A stretch of DNA of 64,000 nt, taken from positions 6,662,001-6,726,000 of the forward strand of contig NZ_CP133017.1 in the NCBI RefSeq assembly GCF_030866765.1, in the 5' to 3' direction. Shown here piece after piece: positions 1 through 8,441 of this stretch. The stretch comes from Paenibacillus silvisoli. Its GTDB lineage: Bacteria > Bacillota > Bacilli > Paenibacillales > Paenibacillaceae. A program made the translations under genes and the position numbers. Position 1 is the stretch's first letter, and every line of letters starts with the position of its first letter. The notes below the pieces were generated by a model. That model saw nothing but the letters and a program-made list of their open reading frames with translations. It was not told where the DNA came from and ran no database searches.

Positions 1-112
1 CACATTTTTCATCATCGCAGCATTCTCCCGCGCCTTAAATTTTCTATATTATAAACTGAATGCATCGCGGTTTGCACATGAGGGGACGCAGACCCCGCAC
101 CGCACAAGAAAA
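1..112. other. Left-edge intergenic stretch
   Basis: No complete gene is seen here. Near the edge the minus strand reads a GGGAG-like site followed by ATG-ATG-AAA-AAT-GTG at about positions 1-14. This could be the first codons of a gene running off the left end, but too little is present to call it. Confidence 0.3.
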
Positions 113-138
113 AAACCACTCCGCTATGGGAGTGGTTT
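113..138 (-). terminator. Intrinsic terminator of the sigma/anti-sigma operon
   Basis: Ten-base-pair arms AAACCACTCC / GGAGTGGTTT with a GCTAT-type loop are followed on the minus strand by a run of seven T. It sits 12 bases beyond the stop of the minus-strand anti-sigma-like gene. Confidence 0.85.
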
Positions 139-149
139 AAGTGGCTGGC

Positions 150-1043
150 TTATTTTTGCGGCGCCATGTTATTGTAGATGCGCGCTGCCGTTACTTTGCC
201 CGTGCTTACATCGTCGGATGTAAAGCCGGACACGATGTTGCCGACTTTAAATTCTTTTTGCAGCAGCTCCTCGGATGGCTCCGCAGCCGTTGGACCGTCG
301 ATGCCCATGATCGTATCCGAAGTTACCGTCACCCACAAATCGCCCACCTTGAAGCTCTTGCCGTCTGCGCTTACTTCGGTAATGACGCCGTCAATGTTGG
401 CCATCATTTTCGCCGTAGTAGCCGGCTTCTCGCCCGTATCCTTCTGCGGCGCGATGTTGTTGTAAATTACGTCGGCTTTCACCTTGCCCGTGCTTACATC
501 CTGGGACGTAAAGCCGGAAACGGTATTGCCCACTTTAAATTCTTTCTGCAGCAGCTCCTCGGACGGCTCCGTTGCTGTTGGCTCATTGCTGCCCAGCTTC
601 GTTTGATCCGTTACTTCGACCCAAAGGTCCCCGACCTTGAAGCTTTTGCCGTCCGCGCTCACTTCGGTGATGACGCCATCGATGTTGACGCGCACTTTAC
701 CCATGATCGGAGGCTTCGCCGCATCCGTTGGCTGCTCGGTTGTCGTATTGGTCGTCGGCGATGTCGTTGCCGTTTCCGTCGGCGCTTTCGCCGGCTCGGA
801 GCCGCCTTGGTTCAGCGTGAAAATGCCAAACGCAAGTACCGCGCAAGCCGCGATGCCGACTGTCCAACCTGTTAGTTTTTTTCTATTCGTTGCTTTTTCC
901 ATGTGAATCCGCTCCTTTGAATGTGTATGTTGGGATTGCGCTGTCTTCTCTACTTCCAGCATCAGCTTCCGGTAGGTGTCCTCTTTGAAATTTTCGCTGG
1001 TTTTCAGGCGGGACATCGCGGATTTATATACTGATTTCTTCAT
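150..1043 (-). CDS. Putative membrane anti-sigma factor with two tandem extracellular domains
   Basis: The 297-residue protein has a charged cytoplasmic N-terminus (about 1-60), one membrane segment (about 62-78, after a K-K-L-T-G-W motif), a Thr/Pro-rich linker, and two near-identical repeats of about 85 residues. Each repeat begins with I-D-G-V-I-T-E-V-S-A-D-G and ends with I-Y-N-N-(I/M)-A-P-Q-K; they resemble DUF5666-type beta domains. Its start (ATG with GGAGG eight bases upstream) overlaps the end of the ECF sigma gene by 20 bases, so the two are translationally coupled. A role in holding that sigma factor at the membrane is inferred from this linkage and topology. No zinc-finger HxxxCxxC anti-sigma motif is visible. 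Confidence 0.7.
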   Translation of the reverse strand: MKKSVYKSAMSRLKTSENFKEDTYRKLMLEVEKTAQSQHTHSKERIHMEKATNRKKLTGWTVGIAACAVLAFGIFTLNQGGSEPAKAPTETATTSPTTNTTTEQPTDAAKPPIMGKVRVNIDGVITEVSADGKSFKVGDLWVEVTDQTKLGSNEPTATEPSEELLQKEFKVGNTVSGFTSQDVSTGKVKADVIYNNIAPQKDTGEKPATTAKMMANIDGVITEVSADGKSFKVGDLWVTVTSDTIMGIDGPTAAEPSEELLQKEFKVGNIVSGFTSDDVSTGKVTAARIYNNMAPQK

Positions 1044-1521
1044 GCTCCGGCCCTCCAATCTTCTCTTTTAAGAGCTGGCGTCCTCTGGCAAGCCATGTGC
1101 CTACCGTCGCGGGCTTGGCCTGCAATATGACCGCGATTTCCTGGATCGAGTATCCTTCGTAGTAATGCAGATGAATGGGAATGCGATACTTCTTGTCTAG
1201 CGCGAGCACGGTCTGCAGAACCTCGCTCTCTTCCTTCGGGAGGTAGCTCAGGTCTTCGGGAACCGGGTTGCGGCTTCTGAACCATCCCGTTTTCAGCATA
1301 TTTTTGCTTTTATTTATCGTTGTCCGAATCAGCCACGCTTTTTCATGTTCGTTATTTTCGAATACGGGACGCTTCTGCAGGTACGTGAGGAACACGTCCT
1401 GTGTCACTTCTTCCGCATCGGCTGTATTTTTCAAATAGGCAAAGGCGACTTTAATCATGCTTTGCGAATATAGATCCAAGGCCCGTCGTACAGATTCATT
1501 GAGCTCATATGAATTGTACAC
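1024..1521 (-). CDS. ECF-type RNA polymerase sigma factor
   Basis: This 165-residue sigma-70 family protein has region 2 at about 10-75 (A-F-A-Y-L-K-N-T-A-D-A-E-E-V-T-Q-D-V-F, then an R-T-T-I-N-K motif) and region 4 at about 105-155 (Y-R-I-P-I-H-L-H-Y-Y-E-G-Y-S-I-Q-E-I-A), ending in a recognition helix rich in Arg/Lys. I chose a GTG start at 1521 because AGGAGG lies seven bases upstream; a GTG six codons earlier would overlap that site. It is the first gene of a two-gene operon with the membrane protein that probably controls it. It would direct RNA polymerase to a stress regulon that cannot be named from sequence. Confidence 0.88.
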   Translation of the reverse strand: MYNSYELNESVRRALDLYSQSMIKVAFAYLKNTADAEEVTQDVFLTYLQKRPVFENNEHEKAWLIRTTINKSKNMLKTGWFRSRNPVPEDLSYLPKEESEVLQTVLALDKKYRIPIHLHYYEGYSIQEIAVILQAKPATVGTWLARGRQLLKEKIGGPEHEEISI

Positions 1522-1682
1522 CTCAGCACCTCCTTTCACTTTTAATACAACTGAGAGGCCCGCTATTTTTCATTGGGCGCTATTTTTTTTCAAAAGCGGT
1601 TCCGTTCGTACATCTCTACTGACGTCCTCCCGTTTGCAAATGATTGCGAAAGCCCCGATGTAAATTCACCCATGGAAAATAA

Positions 1683-1708
1683 AAGAGGCATCCGAATGGA
1701 TGCCTCTT
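1683..1708 (-). terminator. Intrinsic terminator after the nitroreductase remnant
   Basis: Eleven-base-pair arms AAGAGGCATCC / GGATGCCTCTT with a four-base loop, then TTTTATTTT on the minus strand. It has survived although the gene it served is internally deleted. Confidence 0.8.
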
Positions 1709-1733
1709 AATCTTGCTTCCTGCTATGCAGCTC

Positions 1734-2051
1734 TTAAAATACAGTGAATAATTCCTTCGCCGATACGCGTTGTCTCGCCTCCGGCTCTTCCGCCGGATAG
1801 CCCAGCTGGATGATGCCCACGATCTTCTCGTCGCTTCTGAGACCCAGCTCTTCGCAGAACGAACGATCATAGATGTACGGGTTGGTTTTCCAAACCGTAC
1901 CGATGTTTTTCTCCCAAGCCAGAAGCATGAAGTTTTGAATCAAGGCGCTAGTAGCGGAAAAATCCTGCGCCCACACCGCATCTTCGAGCAAATCAACGAC
2001 AATGGATTCCTCGATGGGATCCGGCTTAAAATCCCGGATGCTTCTTCTGTA
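1734..2051 (-). pseudogene. Nitroreductase remnant with large internal deletion
   Basis: The readable frame joins a typical nitroreductase N-terminal piece (R-R-S-I-R-D-F-K-P-D-P-I-E-E, FMN-phosphate-binding Arg region) directly to the family's C-terminal third (A-L-I-Q-N-F-M-L-L-A-W-E-K then I-I-Q-L-G-Y-P-A-E-E-P). Roughly 80-100 residues of the middle are missing. Upstream the frame meets a stop at 2052-2054 and runs into a fragment of a divergently oriented regulator. A TTG at 1991 could start an 85-residue product, but this would lack the FMN site. I read it as a dead gene. Confidence 0.75.
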
Positions 2052-2142
2052 TCAAGCGGATGGCTTCTGGATGGGAATGAGCTGGGGTCCGACGGGACGG
2101 ACGCTCGTTCTGCAGCAGCTGGCCGACGTCATTAAGGCATAG
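2038..2142 (+). pseudogene. C-terminal stub of a TetR-type regulator
   Basis: The plus strand reads L-L-L-Y-Q-A-D-G-F-W-M-G and ends L-V-L-Q-Q-L-A-D-V-I-K-A-stop, typical of the last 30 or so residues of TetR-family proteins. Everything upstream, including the DNA-binding domain and promoter, is gone and replaced by the divergent nitroreductase remnant. The call rests on the style of the C-terminus and is moderately sure. Confidence 0.5.
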
Positions 2143-2353
2143 AAAAGAGGGTTCATATGTCGATTAACCGAGTCATTCGCGAAGTATTGATAATAATAAT
2201 TGTTCTCAATCAAGATGTAAAATGTTGTAGTTTTAAACTTTAATAGTTAGCGGCATGCATTCAGACCGGCCGGGTCGTTGACTGCGGGAGGAATTGATGC
2301 CTGATTTTCGGCTACGCGTTGGTGCTGGAGGGGCTATACTAGGAGCATAGATT
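2143..2353 (+). other. Intergenic stretch before ada
   Basis: A possible short frame starts with ATG at 2158 after an AAGAGGG site, but it ends after 28 codons and has no recognisable content. AGGAG at about 2340 precedes the ada start. Nothing else is evident. Confidence 0.3.
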
Positions 2354-3418
2354 ATGTTAGGGGATGCAGCGATGATTCCATCCGAACGTTATGAGGAGTA
2401 TTACCAAGCGTTACTGGAGAAAAAAACGGAGTACGAGGGTCTGTTCTATGTCGGCGTCAAATCGACCGGCGTGTTTTGCCGTCCGACATGTCCGGCGCGG
2501 AAGCCGAAGTTTGTGAACTGCGAGTTTTATGAGAACGCGCAGCAGGCGCTGCTAGCCTCGTATCGCCCCTGCCAACGGTGCCGTCCGTTGTCTCATCCGA
2601 ATCATGTTCCCGACTTGGTCCGGGTGCTTGTCGAAGCGGTCGAGGCGAATCCCGAGAAACGATGGACGGGGCAGGATTTCAAGCAGCTCTCGGTCGATGA
2701 ATCGACGGCACGCCGGCAGTTCAAGAAGCGGTTCGGCATGACCTTCGTCGAGTATGCGCGCGCGCGCCGCATGGGGCTGGCGCTCAAACAAATCAGAGGC
2801 GGTAAATCGGTCATTGATGCGCAGCTCTCAACCGGCTACGAATCCGGCAGCGGATTTAGAGACGCCTTTTCCCGGATCATGGGGGCCGCGCCCGCGCTGC
2901 TTGGCACGGACAAGAAGATCCTTAAGGCCGCATGGATCGATACGCGTCTGGGGCCTATGATTGCCATAAGCGACGAGCATGCGCTTCATCTTCTGGAATT
3001 CGTGGATCGCCGCGGCTTGGAGCGCGAGGTGGAGCGGCTCAGAAAACGGACGAAGTCGGCGATCATCCCCGGCGTCACGGAGCCCATCCGGTCGATCGAG
3101 CGCGAGCTGGCCGACTACTTCGAAGGCAGCTTAACCGCGTTCAAGACGCCGATCGCGATGCTGGGGTCCCCTTTTCAAATTAACGTGTGGCAGCAATTAA
3201 TGGCCATTCCGCCGGGTGAAACCCGTTCCTATCTCGACCTGGCCAAATCGCTCGGCAAACCTAGCGCTTTCCGCGCGGTCGCGCAGGCAAACGGAGCCAA
3301 TCAGCTTGCCATTATCATCCCTTGCCACCGCGTGATCAATGCGAATGGCGAATTAGGCGGCTACGGCGGCGGCTTGTCGCGCAAAGACTGGCTGCTCACT
3401 CATGAGAAGAACGTATAG
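2354..3418 (+). CDS. ada: Bifunctional Ada: methylphosphotriester sensor and O6-methylguanine-DNA methyltransferase
   Basis: The 354-residue protein matches full-length Ada. An N-terminal zinc domain has the four cysteine ligands at about C42, C46, C73 and C76. An AraC-type helix-turn-helix region lies at about 85-180. A C-terminal Ogt domain has the active-site P-C-H-R-V motif near residue 324. The family transfers methyl groups from damaged DNA to itself; methylation of the zinc-site cysteine turns it into an activator of the adaptive response to alkylation. Many Bacillales split these activities over adaA and adaB, so the fused form is worth noting. AGGAG lies nine bases before the chosen ATG; a second ATG six codons on is possible. 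Confidence 0.93.
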   Translation: MLGDAAMIPSERYEEYYQALLEKKTEYEGLFYVGVKSTGVFCRPTCPARKPKFVNCEFYENAQQALLASYRPCQRCRPLSHPNHVPDLVRVLVEAVEANPEKRWTGQDFKQLSVDESTARRQFKKRFGMTFVEYARARRMGLALKQIRGGKSVIDAQLSTGYESGSGFRDAFSRIMGAAPALLGTDKKILKAAWIDTRLGPMIAISDEHALHLLEFVDRRGLEREVERLRKRTKSAIIPGVTEPIRSIERELADYFEGSLTAFKTPIAMLGSPFQINVWQQLMAIPPGETRSYLDLAKSLGKPSAFRAVAQANGANQLAIIIPCHRVINANGELGGYGGGLSRKDWLLTHEKNV

Positions 3419-3422
3419 TAAA

Positions 3423-3457
3423 GACAGGGACAGCCCTCATTAAGGACTGTCCCTGTC
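3423..3457 (+). terminator. Intrinsic terminator of ada
   Basis: Perfect 11-bp arms GACAGGGACAG / CTGTCCCTGTC, followed by a T-rich tail, five bases after the ada stop. It may also serve the convergent gene. Confidence 0.8.
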
Positions 3458-3463
3458 TCGTTC

Positions 3464-3861
3464 TTATTCAAATGGCGGTATCGCTTCGACATACGACTCT
3501 CCGGCTCTTCCGCTGGTATAGTCGATCTTACGCTCGTGCATATTCACCTCGTAATACTGTACGCCTGCATCCGCCATATCCTTAATGAAATCCGCGAAAG
3601 GCGTCCGATGCTTCTGATGATGCGCCAATCCCTTTTTCACGGCTTCCGCTTCGAAACGTTCCGCCACCTCAAGAGACGAAGCCGAAGCCGCATTCTCTTC
3701 CTCATACGAATTTCCCGCTCCCATAAACACGGTACGGTTATTGGCAATGCTTGTCCGATACGAGTCTACACCCGCATCGAGCAGCTCCTGGAACGTTTTC
3801 GGGTAGGGCCATTTCCCGCTTTGGACACTTTACTGATCCGTTTAACCTCGTCGATCTTCAT
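3464..3861 (-). pseudogene. DUF1398-like protein broken by a frameshift
   Basis: The N-terminal frame from ATG at 3861 reads M-K-I-D-E-V-K-R-I-S-K-V-S-K-A-G and then runs out. One base over, the sequence continues as G-K-W-P-Y-P-K-T-F-Q-E-L-L-D-A-G-V and on to a good C-terminus (A-G-V-Q-Y-Y-E-V-N-M-H then G-E-S-Y-V-E). Together they give about 132 residues matching the DUF1398 style, in which a Y-R/Y-E motif repeats after A-G-V. The shift lies around 3815-3820 at a GCGGG/AAA junction and looks like loss of one base. Function of the family is unknown. Confidence 0.65.
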
Positions 3862-3906
3862 GCGCTATCGCTCCTTTCAAAGTTAGAATAACTCTTCTTT
3901 ATCGCA

Positions 3907-4356
3907 CTACTGCAGCTTGCCTTCGCGCAGCAATTCAACGGACTTCTCGATGCGCCGCTGACGGGTTTCGGCGCTCTTGGCACCCTCGATGTTCAATACA
4001 AACCGGCGCTTGTTGCTGTACGACAAGCTGTCGAAAAACCGCCGGGCTTCGGCCTCGCGATCCATCGCTTCCGCTAAATCACCCGGCACCTCCAGCTCGC
4101 GCGGCGCGGTATCCAGCTCAAGGGTAACTTCTACTTCATCCCCGGCTTGGACGCCCGCCCCTTCGCGGTGCTCCGCACTGACCGGCAGCATGAACCTGCC
4201 GCCCATCGACGCGACCGTGCTGCGGTACGAATACGAGCCAAGCGTCACCTTGACGGGCGGCTTCTTGCCTGCGCCAAGCGCTTCCACGATCTCGTCCGGA
4301 ACTTGTATGCCTGTAGCCGTCTTCTTGCTCAATTCGAGCGTCGCTTTAAATTTCAT
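3907..4356 (-). CDS. YdeI/OmpD-associated family protein with DUF1905 domain
   Basis: This 149-residue protein starts M-K-F-K-A-T-L-E after AGGGA. The N-terminal half (about 1-90) is DUF1905-like with the G-x-F-M-L-P-V-S core. The C-terminal part (about 95-145) is the YdeI type, with A-R-R-F-F-D-S-L-S-Y-S-N-K-R-R-F and a closing R-R-I-E-K-S-V-E-L-L. A longer frame upstream overlaps the next gene and has arginine-rich noise composition, so I rejected it. Cellular role is unknown; the family is widespread in soil Firmicutes and Bacteroidetes. Confidence 0.8.
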   Translation of the reverse strand: MKFKATLELSKKTATGIQVPDEIVEALGAGKKPPVKVTLGSYSYRSTVASMGGRFMLPVSAEHREGAGVQAGDEVEVTLELDTAPRELEVPGDLAEAMDREAEARRFFDSLSYSNKRRFVLNIEGAKSAETRQRRIEKSVELLREGKLQ

Positions 4357-4405
4357 GGTCGATCTTCCCTCCGCTTGATCATGTGTGAGACTCAGTCGCG
4401 GCCGG

Positions 4406-5191
4406 TTATGCCAGCGAATTTTGCAGCACCCTGCGATTCCGCAATATCCACGCCGCCGCCCGCGCCCTCCAGGCAATTCCCCAGAGCGGCCCATGGGATT
4501 CCGGCGTAATCCGGTTCTCGATCGCCTCCTCCGCCGTTTCGCGAACGACGACCTCGACAATCAGATCGAACAACGCATGCCGCTGCTCGGCGTTCAGTCC
4601 GTATGCATCGACAAGGATGCGAAGCTGTCGGGCTCGTACATCCAGCGAAGGCAAGCCCACCCTCTCGGCCACATCATCGTCATGAAGCAGCGGAAAAAGC
4701 CAGCATACGCGCGCGAGCTCGGCCATAGGATCGACCGGGCCGGCAAACTCCCAATCAATCAGCGCATAGGGGGCCGCATCCCGCGCCACCATATTCCACG
4801 GCGCTATATCGCCGTGACTGTATACAAGCTTCGCACCGCCGCCCAGCTCGCGCAAAAACCATGGCTTCCACGCCGCGCCGGCGTCGGCAGGCTCGAAACC
4901 GGACGAGGCTTGATGAAGCTTCCGCAGCATGCTTCCGACGCCGGCCAGCGCTTCGTCGCTCCAAGGTCCGGGATGGACAAATTCCCCTTCCACATAGCTC
5001 AGTACCTCGCGCCCCTCTGCATCTAGACCGGAGCCAATAACGGATGGCAGCGATGTAAAACCAGACTGCCGCAAATGCCGCAATAACGCATGAACATTCG
5101 CCGTCCATGGACCTGAAGGCCGAAACACCATATTCTCATTGCGACTAACGGACTTTTCAGTAGATAGAATGACCTCTTTGTTCTCTTCCAA
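4406..5191 (-). CDS. Aminoglycoside phosphotransferase-family kinase
   Basis: The 261-residue protein belongs to the APH/choline kinase fold. The catalytic loop reads S-H-G-D-I-A-P-W-N-M (about 147-156), with Asp as base and Asn as magnesium ligand, and the second metal motif reads I-D-W-E-F-A-G (about 168-174). The N-lobe is short. It probably phosphorylates a small hydroxylated substrate; resistance function cannot be claimed from sequence. Start is TTG after GAGGGG; an ATG at codon 21 is the alternative. Transcribed towards the YdeI-like gene. Confidence 0.8.
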   Translation of the reverse strand: MEENKEVILSTEKSVSRNENMVFRPSGPWTANVHALLRHLRQSGFTSLPSVIGSGLDAEGREVLSYVEGEFVHPGPWSDEALAGVGSMLRKLHQASSGFEPADAGAAWKPWFLRELGGGAKLVYSHGDIAPWNMVARDAAPYALIDWEFAGPVDPMAELARVCWLFPLLHDDDVAERVGLPSLDVRARQLRILVDAYGLNAEQRHALFDLIVEVVVRETAEEAIENRITPESHGPLWGIAWRARAAAWILRNRRVLQNSLA

Positions 5192-5299
5192 ACCGGTTAC
5201 CCCTCTCCAGATGCCTGCAGCATAGCATGAACGTCGTTCCTTCGGCGTAAATCTTGACTTAAGTCAATGCGCGTCAGCATGACCCTCGTTACAATGAAG

Positions 5300-5887
5300 T
5301 CAGATCGAATCGTCACGGCTGATTCTTTTCTTGATTCGGCTTAACGACTCCGCCGTCATGCCTAGATAACTGGCCAACTGATGCTGGGGCACACGGTCGA
5401 CGAGAGTCGGGCGATTCATAAGTAGCGTCTTAAGCCGCTCTTCGGGCGATGATGCGATAAAAGCGGCAAACTCTGATTGAACTTGGCCGAAGCTCTCTTC
5501 GATCATCATGCGGGTCATCGTTTCCAATTGCGGGTGTCGAGCGTACATGTCCTTTTCCTCATCCAGGTCGCCAACGACCATGATTGAATCTTCCACGCAT
5601 GCAAAGGTGTAGTCCGACGTCTTATCCGGCTTGTGATGATTGAAAATCGCAATGGCCTGCTCTTCCGTATAGAAGTTGGAGGTCAGCTCTCTTCCCGCTT
5701 CATCGACCGCGTACTGCCTGACGCAGCCCTTAAGGATGAAATAACAGACGGTTGGGATGTCGCCTTGATCAATCAGGACAGTTCCCTTCTTAAAGGACTC
5801 GGTACGAATCCCGTCCACAATGGCCTTCTGGTCTTCCTCGCTTAGCGACGTCCATTTGGACATGTACTTGAATAACAGTTCCTTCAT
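5300..5887 (-). CDS. Crp/Fnr-family transcriptional regulator
   Basis: The 195-residue protein has a cyclic-nucleotide-binding-type beta-roll at about 25-115 (F-K-K-G-T-V-L-I-D-Q-G-D then C-Y-F-I-L-K-G-C-V-R-Q) and a C-terminal winged helix at about 150-190 (P-Q-H-Q-L-A-S-Y-L-G-M-T-A-E-S-L-S-R-I-K). No Fe-S cysteine cluster of the Fnr type is seen. It is divergent from the alcohol dehydrogenase-like gene with only a short gap, so it probably controls that promoter and its own. Confidence 0.85.
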   Translation of the reverse strand: MKELLFKYMSKWTSLSEEDQKAIVDGIRTESFKKGTVLIDQGDIPTVCYFILKGCVRQYAVDEAGRELTSNFYTEEQAIAIFNHHKPDKTSDYTFACVEDSIMVVGDLDEEKDMYARHPQLETMTRMMIEESFGQVQSEFAAFIASSPEERLKTLLMNRPTLVDRVPQHQLASYLGMTAESLSRIKKRISRDDSI

Positions 5888-5934
5888 TGCGCGCCTACTC
5901 CTTGTCTCAAAATAAGTTACAGGAGGGATCCCCC

Positions 5935-6900
5935 ATGAGAGCTATGATTCAAACGAAGTATGGTTCACCGGAAGTGATTGTCCCGCAAACCCTCGCGAAA
6001 CCCTCGCCCCGCGACAAGGAAATTCTCATCCGCATTCAGGCAGCATCGGTAGGGCCGTCGGACTGCGCGTTTCGCAAAGGCGATCCGTTTATGATTAAGC
6101 TGATCTACGGATGGTCCAAACCGAAATATCCGATCGGGGGCTGCGAGCTCGCCGGCGTGGTCGAGGCCGTCGGCAAAGGAGTCACTCGTTTTAAAGCAGA
6201 GGATCGCGTACTGGGAATGAGCCCAAAAACATTCGGGGCGCATGCCGAATTCAAGTGTCTTCCCGAAGATAGCCCCCTTGCGGTAATACCGGGTAACCTC
6301 GCTTCCGAAGATGCGGTCGCCGTCTGTGACGGAGGCGCAACCGCATTGACGTTTCTGCGTGATAAAGCCAAGCTTCGGCAGGGGCAACGCGTGCTGATCA
6401 ACGGCGCTTCGGGTGCCGTCGGCATCTATGCCGTGCAGCTGGCCAAATTTTACGGCGCGGAAGTAACCGCGGTTTGCTCGGCCGGCAACGAAGGTTTAGT
6501 CCGCAAAGCCGGAGCAGACTTCGTGATCGACTACAACCGGGACGATTTCACGAAGGCGGGCAAAGCCTATGATATTATTTTTGACGCCGTAGGCAAGCGC
6601 TCCTTCTCGGCATGCAAGCGTGCCCTGACGGCCAAGGGCGTTTATCTGACTACCGTCCCTACACTGTCTATACTCGCGCAGATGATGTGGACTTCCTTAT
6701 TCCCAGGAAAACGGGCTATGTTTGCAACAGCCGGTCTTATGCAAAACAACGCCAACTTAGCGTTCCTACTGGGGCTCGCGAGTAAAGGAACGCTGAACGC
6801 CGTCATCGATCGCCGCTATCCGCTGGAGCATCTGCCAGAGGCCCACGAATATGTGGAGACCGGGCGTAAGAAAGGGAATGTCATTATTACATGTACCTGA
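5935..6900 (+). CDS. NAD(P)-dependent alcohol dehydrogenase / quinone reductase (MDR family)
   Basis: This 322-residue medium-chain dehydrogenase/reductase starts at ATG 5935 behind AGGAGGGATCCCCC. The catalytic domain occupies about 1-120. The Rossmann nucleotide site is at about 147-185 (V-L-I-N-G-A-S-G-A-V-G-I-Y-A-V-Q-L-A-K). Zinc-ligand cysteines of classical ADH are absent, so a zinc-independent quinone-oxidoreductase-like reaction is more likely. It lies divergently next to a Crp/Fnr-type regulator. Confidence 0.85.
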   Translation: MRAMIQTKYGSPEVIVPQTLAKPSPRDKEILIRIQAASVGPSDCAFRKGDPFMIKLIYGWSKPKYPIGGCELAGVVEAVGKGVTRFKAEDRVLGMSPKTFGAHAEFKCLPEDSPLAVIPGNLASEDAVAVCDGGATALTFLRDKAKLRQGQRVLINGASGAVGIYAVQLAKFYGAEVTAVCSAGNEGLVRKAGADFVIDYNRDDFTKAGKAYDIIFDAVGKRSFSACKRALTAKGVYLTTVPTLSILAQMMWTSLFPGKRAMFATAGLMQNNANLAFLLGLASKGTLNAVIDRRYPLEHLPEAHEYVETGRKKGNVIITCT

Positions 6901-6909
6901 TCACGTTGA

Positions 6910-6935
6910 AAGGCCATCCTTGTCGGGATGGCCTT
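6910..6935 (+). terminator. Bidirectional terminator between dehydrogenase and MFS gene
   Basis: Arms AAGGCCATCC / GGATGGCCTT lie between two convergent genes, nine bases after the dehydrogenase stop and 18 bases from the MFS stop. The same stem sequence recurs near 12.45 and 36.25 kb. Confidence 0.75.
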
Positions 6936-6953
6936 CTTCCGTTTGCCGCCTTC

Positions 6954-8357
6954 TTAGCCGGCTACGCTCGACTGCGGCTTACCCGATTCCTTGCGCTGCG
7001 ACGGCAATAAACCTACGACCAGCACGACCGCGATCGAAATGACAAAAATCGAAATAAAGACGATATGCATGCCCTGGGCGACCTGATCCGTCTCCAGCCC
7101 CGCTGCCGCGTTGTTGAACAGCGTGCCGAATATCGCTACGCCGACGGTCTGCCCCAGCGCGTTCATGAGCGAGTTCGTCGAGGTGGCCACTCCCCGCTGG
7201 CTCCAATCTACAGCGTTCTGGATCATCACCAGAATCGGTGTTGCCAATAAGCCCATGCCGAAACCGATGACGATCAGAATGCCGACCAAGTAGGAATAGG
7301 GAGAATTCGAGTCGATTAGCATGAGCCACAAGCTGCCTGCCGAAACGACAAATGCTCCCGCGATAATGAAGATGCGCGGCCCGTACTTGAACATCAACCG
7401 TCCCGTCATCGTGGCCGCGAATGGCCAAGCAAGACACATCGGCATTAGCGTGAAGCCGGAGTTGGTCGCGCTGTGCCCGAGTACGACTTGGATCCATTGA
7501 GGCGCGTACACCATGACGCCGGCCGTTATGGCGAAGCCTAGAAAGCTGAGCAAATAGATCACGCGAATCTCTCTCGTCTTAAACAGACCCAGCGGCATCA
7601 TCGGTTCCTTCACCCGTGTCTCCGCGAACAGGAACAGCGAGATGAAAACCGCCGCAACGCACAACAGACCAATGATTAGCGCGGAGTCCCACGCATACTT
7701 CTCGCCGCCGTTAAGCAGCGCGTAGAGGAGCGCCGATAGACCGACGGTGAACACGGAAGCGCCGATAAAGTCGATGTTCTTCGCTTTCTTCTCGAACTTC
7801 TCGTGCAGAAATCCAACGACGAGAATGAAGGCAATGATGAACACCGGCACATTCATGTAGAAAATCCAGCGCCAAGAGATGTAGTCGACGAACATCCCCC
7901 CGACTAGCGGGCCGAGTAATCCTGCCACCGACCATACGGATGCGAATACCCCTTGCACCTTCGCCCGCTGCTCGCCCGGGTACAAATCGCCGACGATCGT
8001 GAACGTCACCGGCGTAAGCGCCCCCGCTCCAAGTCCTTGGATGGCGCGGAACCAGATCAAGGCGGTCATGCTCGTCGCCGCTCCGCACAAAATCGATCCG
8101 ATCGCGAAGATAAGCAAACCGGCCGTGAACACCGATCTTCTTCCGTACAGGTCGGCCAGCTTGCCGAAGATCGGCGTCGCGACGCACATCGTCAACGTAT
8201 AAATCGAGAATACCCAGCTGATTAAGCTAAACCCGCTTAATTCCTTCGTAATATGCGGCATCGCTGTACTGACGACCGTTGCATCTAAAGCTCCGATAAA
8301 CAGCGCGGCCAGCAGGCCGATCGTGACCATCTTCCGGTTCGTTGTTTGCTGGATCAA
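6954..8357 (-). CDS. MFS drug/H+ antiporter, 14-TM DHA2 family
   Basis: The 467-residue protein shows the DHA2 pattern. Motif C-like and motif D1 features lie in the first helices (A-L-D-A-T-V-V-S-T-A-M-P near 24-35). Motif A is in the loop after helix 2 (G-K-L-A-D-L-Y-G-R-R). About 14 hydrophobic segments follow, ending in a basic tail. Such pumps export drugs or toxic metabolites using the proton gradient. The TTG start has AGGAGGT eight bases upstream. A DesR-like two-component system follows upstream on the same strand, but an 84-base gap separates them, so co-transcription is possible and not shown. Confidence 0.88.
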   Translation of the reverse strand: MIQQTTNRKMVTIGLLAALFIGALDATVVSTAMPHITKELSGFSLISWVFSIYTLTMCVATPIFGKLADLYGRRSVFTAGLLIFAIGSILCGAATSMTALIWFRAIQGLGAGALTPVTFTIVGDLYPGEQRAKVQGVFASVWSVAGLLGPLVGGMFVDYISWRWIFYMNVPVFIIAFILVVGFLHEKFEKKAKNIDFIGASVFTVGLSALLYALLNGGEKYAWDSALIIGLLCVAAVFISLFLFAETRVKEPMMPLGLFKTREIRVIYLLSFLGFAITAGVMVYAPQWIQVVLGHSATNSGFTLMPMCLAWPFAATMTGRLMFKYGPRIFIIAGAFVVSAGSLWLMLIDSNSPYSYLVGILIVIGFGMGLLATPILVMIQNAVDWSQRGVATSTNSLMNALGQTVGVAIFGTLFNNAAAGLETDQVAQGMHIVFISIFVISIAVVLVVGLLPSQRKESGKPQSSVAG

Positions 8358-8441
8358 CTTCGAATACCTCCTAATTTTTTACTGAGATATCCTCAAATCT
8401 ATTCGCGCCGACCGAAACAATTCCTCCTGCTGCCGATGGCT

